Program-made: the position numbers and the translations under genes
Source of the DNA: Candidatus Cloacimonadota bacterium
GTDB taxonomy: Bacteria; Cloacimonadota; Cloacimonadia; Cloacimonadales; TCS61
Direction of reading: 5' to 3'
Length of the DNA: 13,880 nt
NCBI GenBank assembly: GCA_029932755.1
Contig: JAOZPK010000030.1
Span: forward strand, 6,378 to 20,257
The notes under the pieces: generated by a model
What the model saw: only the letters and a program-made list of their open reading frames with translations
What the model was told of the DNA's origin: nothing
The model's database searches: none
Shown here: piece by piece, positions 7,667 to 13,880 of the stretch
Position numbering within the stretch: position 1 is the stretch's first letter
How the letters are laid out: each line of letters starts with the position of its first letter

Positions 7667-9211
7667 TCAATACTTAAATATATTTTCTATAATATCGGAC
7701 GGAATTATTGATGCCGGTTTGCGAATTTCTGCCAGTTTTTCTGCAGTTTCTCCCATTAAGTAAGAAGCAGATACTGCTGCATCTTTCAGTGAAAGCTGTT
7801 GCCCAACAAATGAGGTGATAATACCAGCAAGTACATCACCACTGCCGCCTGTGGAGAGTCCATCATTTCCGGTTGTGTCAAAAATAAATCCCATTTCATC
7901 ACAATAAATAGAAGTTGCACTTTTAAGCAGAACATTACATTTATATTTTGCTGTAAAATCCTGTAAATATTGTAGAGGATCTTTCAAAATATCCTCGGTT
8001 GTAACATCACAAAGTCGAGCAAATTCACCGATATGTGGAGTTAAAAGAACTTTTTTGCCAGAAATGCTTTTTTTAATATTTTTGTTATCAGCTAAAATAT
8101 TCAAGGCATCAGCATCAAGGATCAGCGGTTTATTCCAGGAAGCTGTTATTTGTTTTATTAAATCAACCATTTCTTCAGATTTCCCAATTCCAGGACCAAT
8201 TAGTAGAACATCCATTGAGTTTAGTTTATTGAAGAATTCGGTGAACCCCTCTGAATCAAATGAATTGGATTTTTTTCCCCTTTTTGTCTTCGTTTCATTT
8301 TGCTGTGACATGTTAAAGGGGAACGGAATTGTATATGTCATTATTTCCAGAAGCTGATTCTCAAAAATTGTTTCTAGTCCTAAAGGATGGAAAAGTGTGA
8401 TCATCCCTGCACCTGCACGAAGAGCAGCCTTTGATGCTAAAATTGCAGCACCGGTAAATCCGGGAGAACCGGCAATTATTCCAACTTTTCCATAATCTCC
8501 TTTATGGGAGAATCTGCTGCGGTATGGAAATATAACATTGTCACAGGTTGCTAATTTACCTTTTAACGGAAATTTTAAAAATATATCATCAGGAATACCA
8601 ATATCCATAATCAATACTTCACCGCTTTTTTCTCTGCCTTCTCCCAACAACTGTCCGTACTTCATAGCAGCCATTGTAAGCGTAAAATCGGCTTCTACGG
8701 CAATTTTTACCTGCCCGGTATTTGCATCTATTCCACTGGCAATATCAATTGCTACAATCGTTTTACCAGAAGAATTGATCTTGTTTATTACATCAACCCG
8801 CCAGCCTTTAATTTCACCTTTTAAACCGACTCCAAAGATCGCATCAATTATAAGATCAAACTCAGATAGATCATTTGGTTTTTCTTCAATTCTATAAATT
8901 GGAATACAGAGTTTTTCGCATTTATGATAGTTAGAAAGTGTTTCTACGCTCATTTTATCAATATTTCCCGTTAAGAATATTTCGGGAGAATGTTGCCAAT
9001 TTTGCAGGTAACGAGCGATTACAAATCCATCTCCACCGTTATTTCCGCTTCCGCAAAAAAGAGCAATTCTACTTTTTGGTGCAATAAGATCATTTATGAA
9101 TTTACTGCATCCTCTGCCTGCATTTTCCATAAGTTCCTGTCCGAGAATTCCAACTTTTTCAATTGTAAATTTATCAATTGAATTTATCTCTTCGCGTGAA
9201 AGTACAAACAT
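7667..9211 (-). CDS. nnr: Bifunctional NAD(P)H-hydrate epimerase / ADP-dependent dehydratase
   Basis: Repairs NADHX and NADPHX, the hydrated damaged forms of NAD(P)H, in the cytoplasm. The 514 residues match the usual fused Nnr length. The N-terminal epimerase (YjeF_N) spans about 1-220, with GSGNNGGDG at 54-62, the catalytic-site aspartate in LIIDAIFG (D123) and DIASGID at 156-162. The C-terminal ribokinase-like dehydratase spans about 225-514, with KGDYGKVGIIAGSPGFTGAA from 237, GPGIG at 339-343, DADAL at 366-370, TPHIGEF at 391-397 and TGGSGDVLAG at 454-463, where D459 is the expected catalytic base. All key motifs are present, so both activities are expected. A charged Lys/Ser linker (about 302-320) is the only unusual segment. 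AGAGGA seven bases before the ATG fixes the start. It lies 113 bp downstream of the histidine kinase on the same strand, with a small palindrome between. Confidence 0.96.
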   Translation of the reverse strand: MFVLSREEINSIDKFTIEKVGILGQELMENAGRGCSKFINDLIAPKSRIALFCGSGNNGGDGFVIARYLQNWQHSPEIFLTGNIDKMSVETLSNYHKCEKLCIPIYRIEEKPNDLSEFDLIIDAIFGVGLKGEIKGWRVDVINKINSSGKTIVAIDIASGIDANTGQVKIAVEADFTLTMAAMKYGQLLGEGREKSGEVLIMDIGIPDDIFLKFPLKGKLATCDNVIFPYRSRFSHKGDYGKVGIIAGSPGFTGAAILASKAALRAGAGMITLFHPLGLETIFENQLLEIMTYTIPFPFNMSQQNETKTKRGKKSNSFDSEGFTEFFNKLNSMDVLLIGPGIGKSEEMVDLIKQITASWNKPLILDADALNILADNKNIKKSISGKKVLLTPHIGEFARLCDVTTEDILKDPLQYLQDFTAKYKCNVLLKSATSIYCDEMGFIFDTTGNDGLSTGGSGDVLAGIITSFVGQQLSLKDAAVSASYLMGETAEKLAEIRKPASIIPSDIIENIFKY

Positions 9212-9225
9212 TTTACATTCCTCTT

Positions 9226-9321
9226 TTATTTATAGCAGACTTGGCACATGCAGCCCTTCCAACTTATCCCAAGATTTATCTGCCGAAGGAAGATTCCTAC
9301 GGAACTTAGGACAAGTTTCAT
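9226..9321 (-). other. Short open frame of 31 codons, doubtful gene
   Basis: Just after the kinase stop, in the same frame, an ATG opens 31 codons (MKLVLSSVGIFLRQINLGIS..., ending in a Cys-rich WKGCMCQVCYK) and stops 14 bp before the nnr ATG. There is no strong ribosome site (only GAG directly before the ATG). The frame runs through the 9283-9302 palindrome, so it is more likely part of an intergenic repeat than a protein. Confidence 0.2.
9283..9302. repeat. Palindrome in the kinase to nnr gap
   Basis: CCGAAGGAAGATTCCTACGG is an almost perfect 20-base inverted repeat (one mismatched pair, short loop). It could form a hairpin in the transcript between the histidine kinase stop and nnr. It has no following U-tract and resembles the other small intergenic palindromes in this window. 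Confidence 0.5.
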
Positions 9322-9324
9322 CTC

Positions 9325-10560
9325 CTACACCTCCGGCAACACTATTTCAAACGTTGTTCCAACATCTACTTCGCTTTCTAAAACTCTTATTTTTCCATTA
9401 TGATATTCTTCCACAATACGGTGTGCCAAACTGAGTCCTAATCCCCAACCACGCTCTTTATTAGTAACTCCGGGGCGAAATATTTTCTTGAACATTTTCT
9501 TTGGCATTCCCTTCCCTTCATCTGCAATGTGAATATAGGTTTTGTTTTTGTGGGAAAATGCTTTAACGCCGATATATCCATCTTTTTGCTTCATTGAATC
9601 AACGCAATTTTTAAATATATTTTCCAGAGTCCATTTTATTAGATCAGGATCTAAATTTATTTTTTTATCTTTAATTTCGCTTTCAAATTTTATTTCAATT
9701 TTTTTGGAAACTGCCGGTAGTCTTCGTTCAAAATATTCTATTGTCTCCTCAATAATATCATGTAAACTACAAGATTGAAACTTCATTACAGAACCAACCT
9801 TACCAAAACGGGAAGCGATCTTGCTAAGTCTTTCTACATCACCCCGCATAAAATCCAACATTTCCTGAAGTTCCTTTCCATTTTTACAATTTCCCATTTT
9901 AGAAGACAGAATATCTATCCAGCCACTCAGTGAAGAGAGTGGTGTTCCAAATTGATGAGCAGTTTCTTTTGCCAGTCCAACCCAGAGAATATCACGCTCT
10001 GTTTTCTTAATAGTATAAACACCATACATTCCTAATATTACATAAAGAAAGATAAAAGCCATACCAACATACGGCATCATTTTTAGTTGGATCATTGTTT
10101 GGGAATCACCATAAAATACATAGCTATATATCTTATCATCGTCATCACTTATTTTAAGTGGGATCATTGAATGTTTTGATTCCATTTTTCTAACCATGCT
10201 TCTCAGGATATTCTGTTGACGTGTTTCCAATTGATTGAAATTATCTTTTGGAATATCTATGTTTTCCCAGGAAAATGGAGATTTCAAGCTATCGGTAAGA
10301 ATAATGGGATAATCAATTCCAGGTAAAATTTCTTCCATGAAATATTGAAACAAAAAGTGTTCTAGATTTACATCGCTTGGCATACCAACAAATTTTGAGT
10401 AAAGATCCGGTACAATTTGAACATCTTTTTTAACATTGTTTATAACAATATTCGTGAAGATTATAAAAAGTACAAGTAAAAGTACGCTTCCTAAAATAAA
10501 ATAAACTTTAAGAAGGAGGCTTTTGTTACTCGCTTTCTTTTGCAATTTCCCAGATTTCAT
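9325..10560 (-). CDS. Membrane sensor histidine kinase
   Basis: 411-residue two-component kinase. Membrane helices at about 18-41 and 162-184 flank a sensor segment of about 120 residues outside the membrane that I cannot assign to a known fold. No HAMP or PAS domain is visible; the second helix runs almost directly into the dimerisation region. The H-box is KETAHQFGTPLSSL with phospho-acceptor H202. The ATPase domain has the N-box LENIFKNCVDSM (about 312-323), G1 DEGKGM (347-352), F-box FKKIFRPGVT and G2 GWGLGLSLAH, all intact. The HQFGTPLS form of the H-box differs from the commoner HE(L/I)RTPL. The start overlaps the last 35 bp of mazG in another frame, with GGAG seven bases before the ATG inside mazG, so translation is probably coupled. 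The likely partner is the receiver-only protein two genes upstream in the same operon; this pairing is inferred. Confidence 0.93.
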   Translation of the reverse strand: MKSGKLQKKASNKSLLLKVYFILGSVLLLVLFIIFTNIVINNVKKDVQIVPDLYSKFVGMPSDVNLEHFLFQYFMEEILPGIDYPIILTDSLKSPFSWENIDIPKDNFNQLETRQQNILRSMVRKMESKHSMIPLKISDDDDKIYSYVFYGDSQTMIQLKMMPYVGMAFIFLYVILGMYGVYTIKKTERDILWVGLAKETAHQFGTPLSSLSGWIDILSSKMGNCKNGKELQEMLDFMRGDVERLSKIASRFGKVGSVMKFQSCSLHDIIEETIEYFERRLPAVSKKIEIKFESEIKDKKINLDPDLIKWTLENIFKNCVDSMKQKDGYIGVKAFSHKNKTYIHIADEGKGMPKKMFKKIFRPGVTNKERGWGLGLSLAHRIVEEYHNGKIRVLESEVDVGTTFEIVLPEV

Positions 10561-11299
10561 CTAATTGCTCCAAGCTTGCATCAAGCATTTTTTTGCCGTT
10601 ACTAGTAAAATGATTTTCTACTTTTTTAAACCGGCTCTCAAATCTACCTATTGTTCTTCTTAAGGCGGTTTCCGTATCAAATCCAGATTTTCTAGCAATA
10701 TTAACTATAGCAAAGATCATATCGCCCAATTCATTTTGCATTTCTTCGATATCTTTATTCTCATAGGCTTCCTGAAATTCCTTAACTTCCTCTTCCAGTT
10801 TATCTACTGCCGGAGCTAAATCTGGCCAATCAAAACCAACTGAAGCGGCTTTTTCCTGCATTCTTTGTGCTACGATTAATGCCGGCATATTTTGTGGAAT
10901 TCCATCAATAGCAGAAGTGCGGGAATGTTTCTTTTCTTCCAACTTAATCCGTTCCCAATTCATCTTCACACCATCTGCATCGGTGGCATGACCATCTCCG
11001 AAGATATGAGGATGCCGACGAATAAGTTTTTCATTTATTTGCGTAAGTACATCTTCCATCTTGAATCTATTATCTTCTCTGGCAATTTGTACCTGCATCA
11101 CAATATGCAGCATGAGATCACCCAACTCTTCGGAAAGATGTTTATAATCTTTATTTTCAATTGCTTCAACAGATTCATACAGCTCTTCTATAAAATTGGG
11201 AATTAGAGATTCATGGGTCTGTTTTAAGTCCCAGGGACATCCATTTTCCTTATTACGTAATTTTTCAATAACTTCTATCAGTTTATTAAATTCCTTCAT
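10526..11299 (-). CDS. mazG: MazG nucleoside triphosphate pyrophosphohydrolase
   Basis: Cytoplasmic all-alpha NTP pyrophosphohydrolase that cleaves NTPs or dNTPs to NMP and PPi; in E. coli it clears abnormal nucleotides and lowers ppGpp under stress. The 257 residues fit the two-domain form. Domain 1 has NGCPWDLKQTHESL (19-32), EELYESVEAI with the metal-binding glutamates (38-47) and EELGDLMLHIVMQ (57-69). RRHPHIFGD follows at 94-102. Domain 2 repeats the motif as KLEEEVKEFQEAY (from 167) and NELGDMIFAIVNIARK (from 189). The C-terminal tail is slightly short but normal. The start ATG overlaps the stop of the peptidase gene as ATGA, with GAGG five bases before it inside that gene. The 3' end overlaps the kinase by 35 bp. 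MazG is widespread housekeeping, but its position inside a kinase/receiver/peptidase operon is notable. Confidence 0.96.
   Translation of the reverse strand: MKEFNKLIEVIEKLRNKENGCPWDLKQTHESLIPNFIEELYESVEAIENKDYKHLSEELGDLMLHIVMQVQIAREDNRFKMEDVLTQINEKLIRRHPHIFGDGHATDADGVKMNWERIKLEEKKHSRTSAIDGIPQNMPALIVAQRMQEKAASVGFDWPDLAPAVDKLEEEVKEFQEAYENKDIEEMQNELGDMIFAIVNIARKSGFDTETALRRTIGRFESRFKKVENHFTSNGKKMLDASLEQLDEIWEIAKESE
10568..10571 (-). promoter_or_regulatory. Ribosome binding site of the histidine kinase, inside mazG
   Basis: GGAG on the minus strand lies seven bases before the kinase ATG at 10560, within the mazG coding sequence. It supports this start despite the 35-bp overlap. Confidence 0.6.
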
Positions 11300-12246
11300 T
11301 TTTCCTCGAGTTCTTTAATGTATTCTTCATCTTTTTTCCCATCAGGTACAATATCAATATTGTTTTCCCAGTTTTCAACTGTTTTTTTATTTTTTATTTT
11401 TTTTCGTATCACACCCACGATCAAAATAAATGGAAGCACTCCCCAGATAAGTCCTGTAGAAGCCATTAATATTGCAGTCTTAAAGTGGGTTTTGGAATAA
11501 TTCTCAAATTGATCTGAGAAAGTTTTAGTGGTCATGAAAAAACTGTTTAAGAAAGCTCGCTCAAAGTTTCCGGTTGATCCGGCTTTATCCCAAAGCTGAT
11601 AGAATGATCTCCTTTTTTTTGAATAGAGATATTTTACTGCCAGCCCCGATTTTGCATAAAAAGATTCCCATTCGATCATATTATTGGGATAAGAATTTTT
11701 CATCTTTTCAAGCGGTAGAGAATTTCCCAAAATGTAATTTTTTGCAAAATTCAGTTCACGTTCAATTCCCATATCATTAGAAAAATAAACAGCCATGCCC
11801 TCGTTGAACCAAAGCGGTGGATTTTTCCAATATATACCTACAAAATGATGAATGTATTCATGCAGTAAAAGTTTACGGATATTAGATATATTTTTTAAGT
11901 ACTTAGGATTCTTTAAGAAAATGGTCCTGTTTCTTCTATCATAAAAACCGGAACTGAATTCCATGATCGCAGAATGTTGTTTAGTCCAACCATTATAAAC
12001 TTTGCTATCCGCTGCTATCATTACATTTACTGGGACATCAAGATAAGAGCCTACACCCTTTTGAAATGACTGAATATCTTTATCTAATTGGATGATGAAT
12101 TGTGAAGCTGCAGTTGTATCTTTTGCTTCAGCAAATAATATAATATCCCGATAATAGATCTTTTCATATTTGATATTTGCGGCTGATAGTGAGGAAAAAA
12201 GGCAAAACAAGATGAGAAAAATAAGTACGTTTTTTAGTTTGAACGT
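11296..12246 (-). CDS. Membrane-anchored HExxH metallopeptidase (peptidase MA-like), probable ACG start
   Basis: Probable zinc peptidase of the gluzincin type, facing the periplasm. Starting at an ACG codon (12246) gives 316 residues beginning MFKLKNVLIFLILFCLFSSL, a textbook signal peptide with a cut near LSA/ANI at about 22. The only common start codon, TTG at 12210, would delete the positive N-region and most of the hydrophobic core. With the ACG numbering, HEYIH occupies 129-133 and the third ligand E149 lies in WFNEGMAVYF, fitting HExxH-(about 15)-E. This spacing and the NEGMAVYF sequence recall peptidase MA proteins. A membrane helix at about 258-280 is followed by a Lys-rich cytoplasmic tail of about 35 residues. 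The substrate is unknown. The gene starts one base after the response regulator stop and overlaps mazG by four bases. The active site is complete. Confidence 0.82.
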   Translation of the reverse strand, partial: TFKLKNVLIFLILFCLFSSLSAANIKYEKIYYRDIILFAEAKDTTAASQFIIQLDKDIQSFQKGVGSYLDVPVNVMIAADSKVYNGWTKQHSAIMEFSSGFYDRRNRTIFLKNPKYLKNISNIRKLLLHEYIHHFVGIYWKNPPLWFNEGMAVYFSNDMGIERELNFAKNYILGNSLPLEKMKNSYPNNMIEWESFYAKSGLAVKYLYSKKRRSFYQLWDKAGSTGNFERAFLNSFFMTTKTFSDQFENYSKTHFKTAILMASTGLIWGVLPFILIVGVIRKKIKNKKTVENWENNIDIVPDGKKDEEYIKELEEK

Positions 12247-12247
12247 G

Positions 12248-12628
12248 TTATTCTCCCAGAATACGTTTTTTTATTTTATCTGTAAGTTTTTTTATATCGA
12301 AAGGTTTAAAGATCACATCCTTCAAGCCGGCTTTTCTGGATTTCACAACAACATGATCGGGATCATATCCAAAACCTGTCATCATAATTATTGGCAAATG
12401 TTCATTATATTCTTTAGCACGAGAGTAGAGTTCATAGCCGTCCATATCCGGCATGGCAATATCTGTAAGCAGCAAATCAATACCGCCCGTCATAATTCTA
12501 TTTAATGCTAGATATCCTTCATTCTCACAGATAACTTCCAATTCAGAACAACATTCTTCCAATTCCATTTTAAGATATTCTGTTATAGAAACATCATCAT
12601 CTACGATTAAAATTCTATGCCCCATCAT
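12248..12628 (-). CDS. Receiver-only response regulator (CheY-like)
   Basis: A single receiver domain of 126 residues with no output domain. Acidic pocket D10-D12 (VDDD), phospho-acceptor D56 (LLLTDIAMPDMDG), switch T84 (IMMTGFG) and K108 (IFKPF) are all present, so phosphorylation is expected. The start is one of two adjacent ATG codons (12628 or 12625) preceded by GAGG; the TTG before them is less likely. With no DNA-binding part it should act through protein contacts, as in a CheY-like or phosphorelay protein. The only histidine kinase in the window lies two genes downstream in the same compact operon and is its probable partner. The neighbouring peptidase (1 bp gap) and UvrC-like gene (19 bp gap) are the nearest possible targets, but nothing in the sequence shows a contact. 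Confidence 0.94.
   Translation of the reverse strand: MMGHRILIVDDDVSITEYLKMELEECCSELEVICENEGYLALNRIMTGGIDLLLTDIAMPDMDGYELYSRAKEYNEHLPIIMMTGFGYDPDHVVVKSRKAGLKDVIFKPFDIKKLTDKIKKRILGE
12253..12257 (-). promoter_or_regulatory. Ribosome binding site supporting the ACG start of the peptidase
   Basis: GGGAG on the minus strand, at the 3' end of the response regulator gene, sits six bases before the ACG at 12246. The proper spacing, together with the complete signal peptide that begins there, picks this codon over TTG at 12210, which has no ribosome site. Confidence 0.55.
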
Positions 12629-12647
12629 CAAACCTCGAACTAACTAT

Positions 12648-13634
12648 TTAAATCAAATATGATCTTATCTTAAGCTGTGACTTTTTATAAAACTCATTTA
12701 TTCTATCAAGAATTATTTTATCATTTTTATTTATGAGATATTTATACACTATCCAGCGTTCTGCCAGTTGATCTTTATTGAAAGCTAATACTTCGTTATC
12801 CCTGAATTCTACCGTAACAAGCGGAAATTCCCCTTTTTTCCCATTCTCAACTATTCCGTTCAATCTTCCATCTTTAATTGTAAAATTTCTTCCATTTTCA
12901 TCGAATTCTAAGTTTAAATTCTTGGTTATATTAATAAACCTCAAGTATTCAAAATATTTTTCTACCAATTGAATTTTATTCTTTAGTTTTTCTGCTTTTT
13001 CAAATTGGAGATTACTGAAATATTTATCATATTCTTTCTGTTTGGAAGACAAGAGATCTTTGGTTGGAATTATGTACGGAAGGATAGCTTTTGTATATGT
13101 TTCATGTTTTTCTTTAATGCACCAGCCAAGACATTTATCGGATTTATATCTGATGCAGGGATATGGTTTTTCATCCGGGCAAAGTGGAAAATAGAATAGA
13201 TCCGCCATAGCATCAAGCAAATCAAAAAGAAAGAATCTATCTTTGAAAGATCCGATGTAAAATCGGTTCTCTTGCGTATCTTCAACAATTTTAATGTATG
13301 GTGGCTCATCAAAATTTATTCCCAGATATACATATTGTTCGTAAGGTTTGATCATAGAATTGAATTCCGGGTGAGAGGTACTTTCAAGTTTTTTTTGATG
13401 AACAAGTGCTGCAAAAAGTGATGTGTGTTCTTCAAAAGCAATTTCTACTGTTTGAGAAACTAGTTGAAAAATATTTCTATCATCTTTTGCAACTTTGAAC
13501 AATTGTCTTATGCTCTTATCGAGAGAAGAAGTTTTGTTAATATATAAAATATTGTCAGCACCTGATAAAGTAAAAATTCCCTTTCCAAACGGGATTTTTT
13601 GTTTATTAATTTCTGTTTTATTAAATTTAATCAT
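12648..13634 (-). CDS. UvrC-like protein with degenerate GIY-YIG domain, cysteine cluster and UVR motif
   Basis: 328 residues from the ATG at 13634 (a TTG nine bases earlier is an alternative; neither has a good ribosome site). The order of parts follows the N-terminal half of UvrC, the excision-repair nuclease. A GIY-YIG-like domain (about 16-95) begins GKGIFTLSG and NILYINKTSSL, where UvrC has GVY and LYVGKAxNLR. Next is a segment resembling the UvrC linker (YLGINFDEPPYIKI). A cysteine group C152, C160, C168, C172 has spacing x7-x7-x3, like the four cysteines that hold an iron-sulfur cluster in E. coli UvrC. A UVR-type coiled coil follows at about 195-229 (FEKAEKLKNKIQLVEKY). The YIG glycine is Asn33, the catalytic arginine region reads LDKSI, and the glutamate position aligns with A76, so the nuclease appears dead. 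The RNase H and HhH domains of UvrC are absent. A regulatory or DNA-binding role is inferred. Confidence 0.78.
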   Translation of the reverse strand: MIKFNKTEINKQKIPFGKGIFTLSGADNILYINKTSSLDKSIRQLFKVAKDDRNIFQLVSQTVEIAFEEHTSLFAALVHQKKLESTSHPEFNSMIKPYEQYVYLGINFDEPPYIKIVEDTQENRFYIGSFKDRFFLFDLLDAMADLFYFPLCPDEKPYPCIRYKSDKCLGWCIKEKHETYTKAILPYIIPTKDLLSSKQKEYDKYFSNLQFEKAEKLKNKIQLVEKYFEYLRFINITKNLNLEFDENGRNFTIKDGRLNGIVENGKKGEFPLVTVEFRDNEVLAFNKDQLAERWIVYKYLINKNDKIILDRINEFYKKSQLKIRSYLI

Positions 13635-13690
13635 GAAGTTCAACGTTAGAAGCTGTTATCAAGTGTCAATGAAAAAAGGAAGAGGAAAGT

Positions 13691-13706
13691 ACCTAAGTGT
13701 CTAGGT
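13691..13706. repeat. Small palindrome between the FlgD-tail gene and the UvrC-like gene
   Basis: ACCTA and TAGGT form a perfect 5-bp stem around AGTGTC. The text CCTAAGTGTCTAGGT resembles a CTAAGTGTCTA-type intergenic repeat. No T-tract follows in the minus direction, so it is a poor terminator. The rest of this 129-bp gap shows no promoter I can defend. Confidence 0.4.
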
Positions 13707-13763
13707 TGAAAAGTTAAGAGAAGAAGTATTTGAAATGTGGAATGGATAATTAAGCAGCATTTC

Positions 13764-13880
13764 TCATTTTAACAGCAAACACTTTTTTATCGCTTCAGTT
13801 TTGCCATCAACATTTAATTTATAGAGATAAACACCGGAACTAACTTTCTTCACTTCATCATCTTCCCCATTCCAAACAAT
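13764..13880 (-). CDS. C-terminal end of a secreted protein with FlgD-like sorting module (5' part outside window)
   Basis: The frame is open from the right edge for 38 codons to a TGA at 13764-13766. The text IVWNGEDDEVKKVSSGVYLY, then KLNVDGKTEAIKKCLLLK, is the end of the FlgD-like Ig module (V-W-D/N-G-x-D ... V-x-S-G-V-Y ... K-x-L-L-L-K) found at the C-terminus of surface or secreted proteins in FCB bacteria. It matches the same region of the lamin-tail protein (IIWNGRNDNGKKLPVGVYIV). The rest of the protein, including what it does, lies beyond the window. It ends 129 bp before the UvrC-like start on the same strand and is probably a separate unit. Confidence 0.85.
   Translation of the reverse strand: MVWNGEDDEVKKVSSGVYLYKLNVDGKTEAIKKCLLLK

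Noticed and set aside
8538..8897. Plus-strand open frame of 119 codons inside nnr
   Set aside because: It is antisense to strongly conserved epimerase/dehydratase motifs and has no ribosome site or recognisable domain.
11296..12210. Peptidase starting at the TTG at 12210
   Set aside because: This start removes the charged N-region and most of the signal peptide core and has no ribosome site; the ACG at 12246 explains both.
12648..13634. Annotation as a functional excinuclease UvrC or Cho
   Set aside because: The protein lacks the YIG glycine, the catalytic arginine and the catalytic glutamate, and has no RNase H or helix-hairpin-helix domains; UvrC is about twice as long.

Overview
This is a 13.9 kb AT-rich chromosomal window from a Gram-negative bacterium. 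Two proteins end in a FlgD-like Ig sorting module (one intact, one cut by the window edge). One of them carries lamin-tail domains, and a probable outer-membrane beta-barrel protein is also present. This combination points to the FCB superphylum. Candidatus Cloacimonadota or a relative would fit, but that assignment is an inference from protein style, not from a marker gene. Shine-Dalgarno sites (AGGAGG-like) precede most genes and help choose starts.

Layout. At the left edge the 3' part of jag/khpB (RNA-binding Jag-N/KH/R3H protein) runs on the plus strand. Everything else is on the minus strand, so jag converges on it. Read in the direction of transcription from the right edge, the order is: the last 38 codons of a FlgD-tail secreted protein; a UvrC-like protein with a degenerate GIY-YIG domain; a receiver-only response regulator; a membrane-anchored HExxH peptidase; mazG; a membrane histidine kinase; nnr (NAD(P)HX epimerase/dehydratase); a membrane adenylate/guanylate cyclase; a secreted lamin-tail protein; comM/yifB; then two small secreted proteins (a lipocalin-like one and a beta-barrel-like one).

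How the genes fit together. The block from the UvrC-like gene to the kinase (13634 to 9325) is very tightly packed (gaps of 19 and 1 bp, overlaps of 4 and 35 bp) and is probably one transcript. It places a kinase, a receiver and a periplasmic peptidase together with two nucleic-acid/nucleotide quality-control genes (UvrC-like, MazG). nnr, also metabolite repair, and a cyclase follow on the same strand. The lamin-tail gene and comM are 12 bp apart and form a second unit. The two small secreted genes form a third.

The gaps between units hold short palindromic sequences that look like interspersed repeats (1978-2119, 6166-6185, 9283-9302, 13691-13706). No tRNA, rRNA, CRISPR array, transposase or phage gene was seen, and no gene-free stretch exceeds 300 bp. 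The points most worth a second look are a probable ACG start codon on the peptidase, the UvrC-like protein that has lost its nuclease residues but kept a four-cysteine cluster, and the cyclase with its catalytic domain ahead of its membrane and outer domains.
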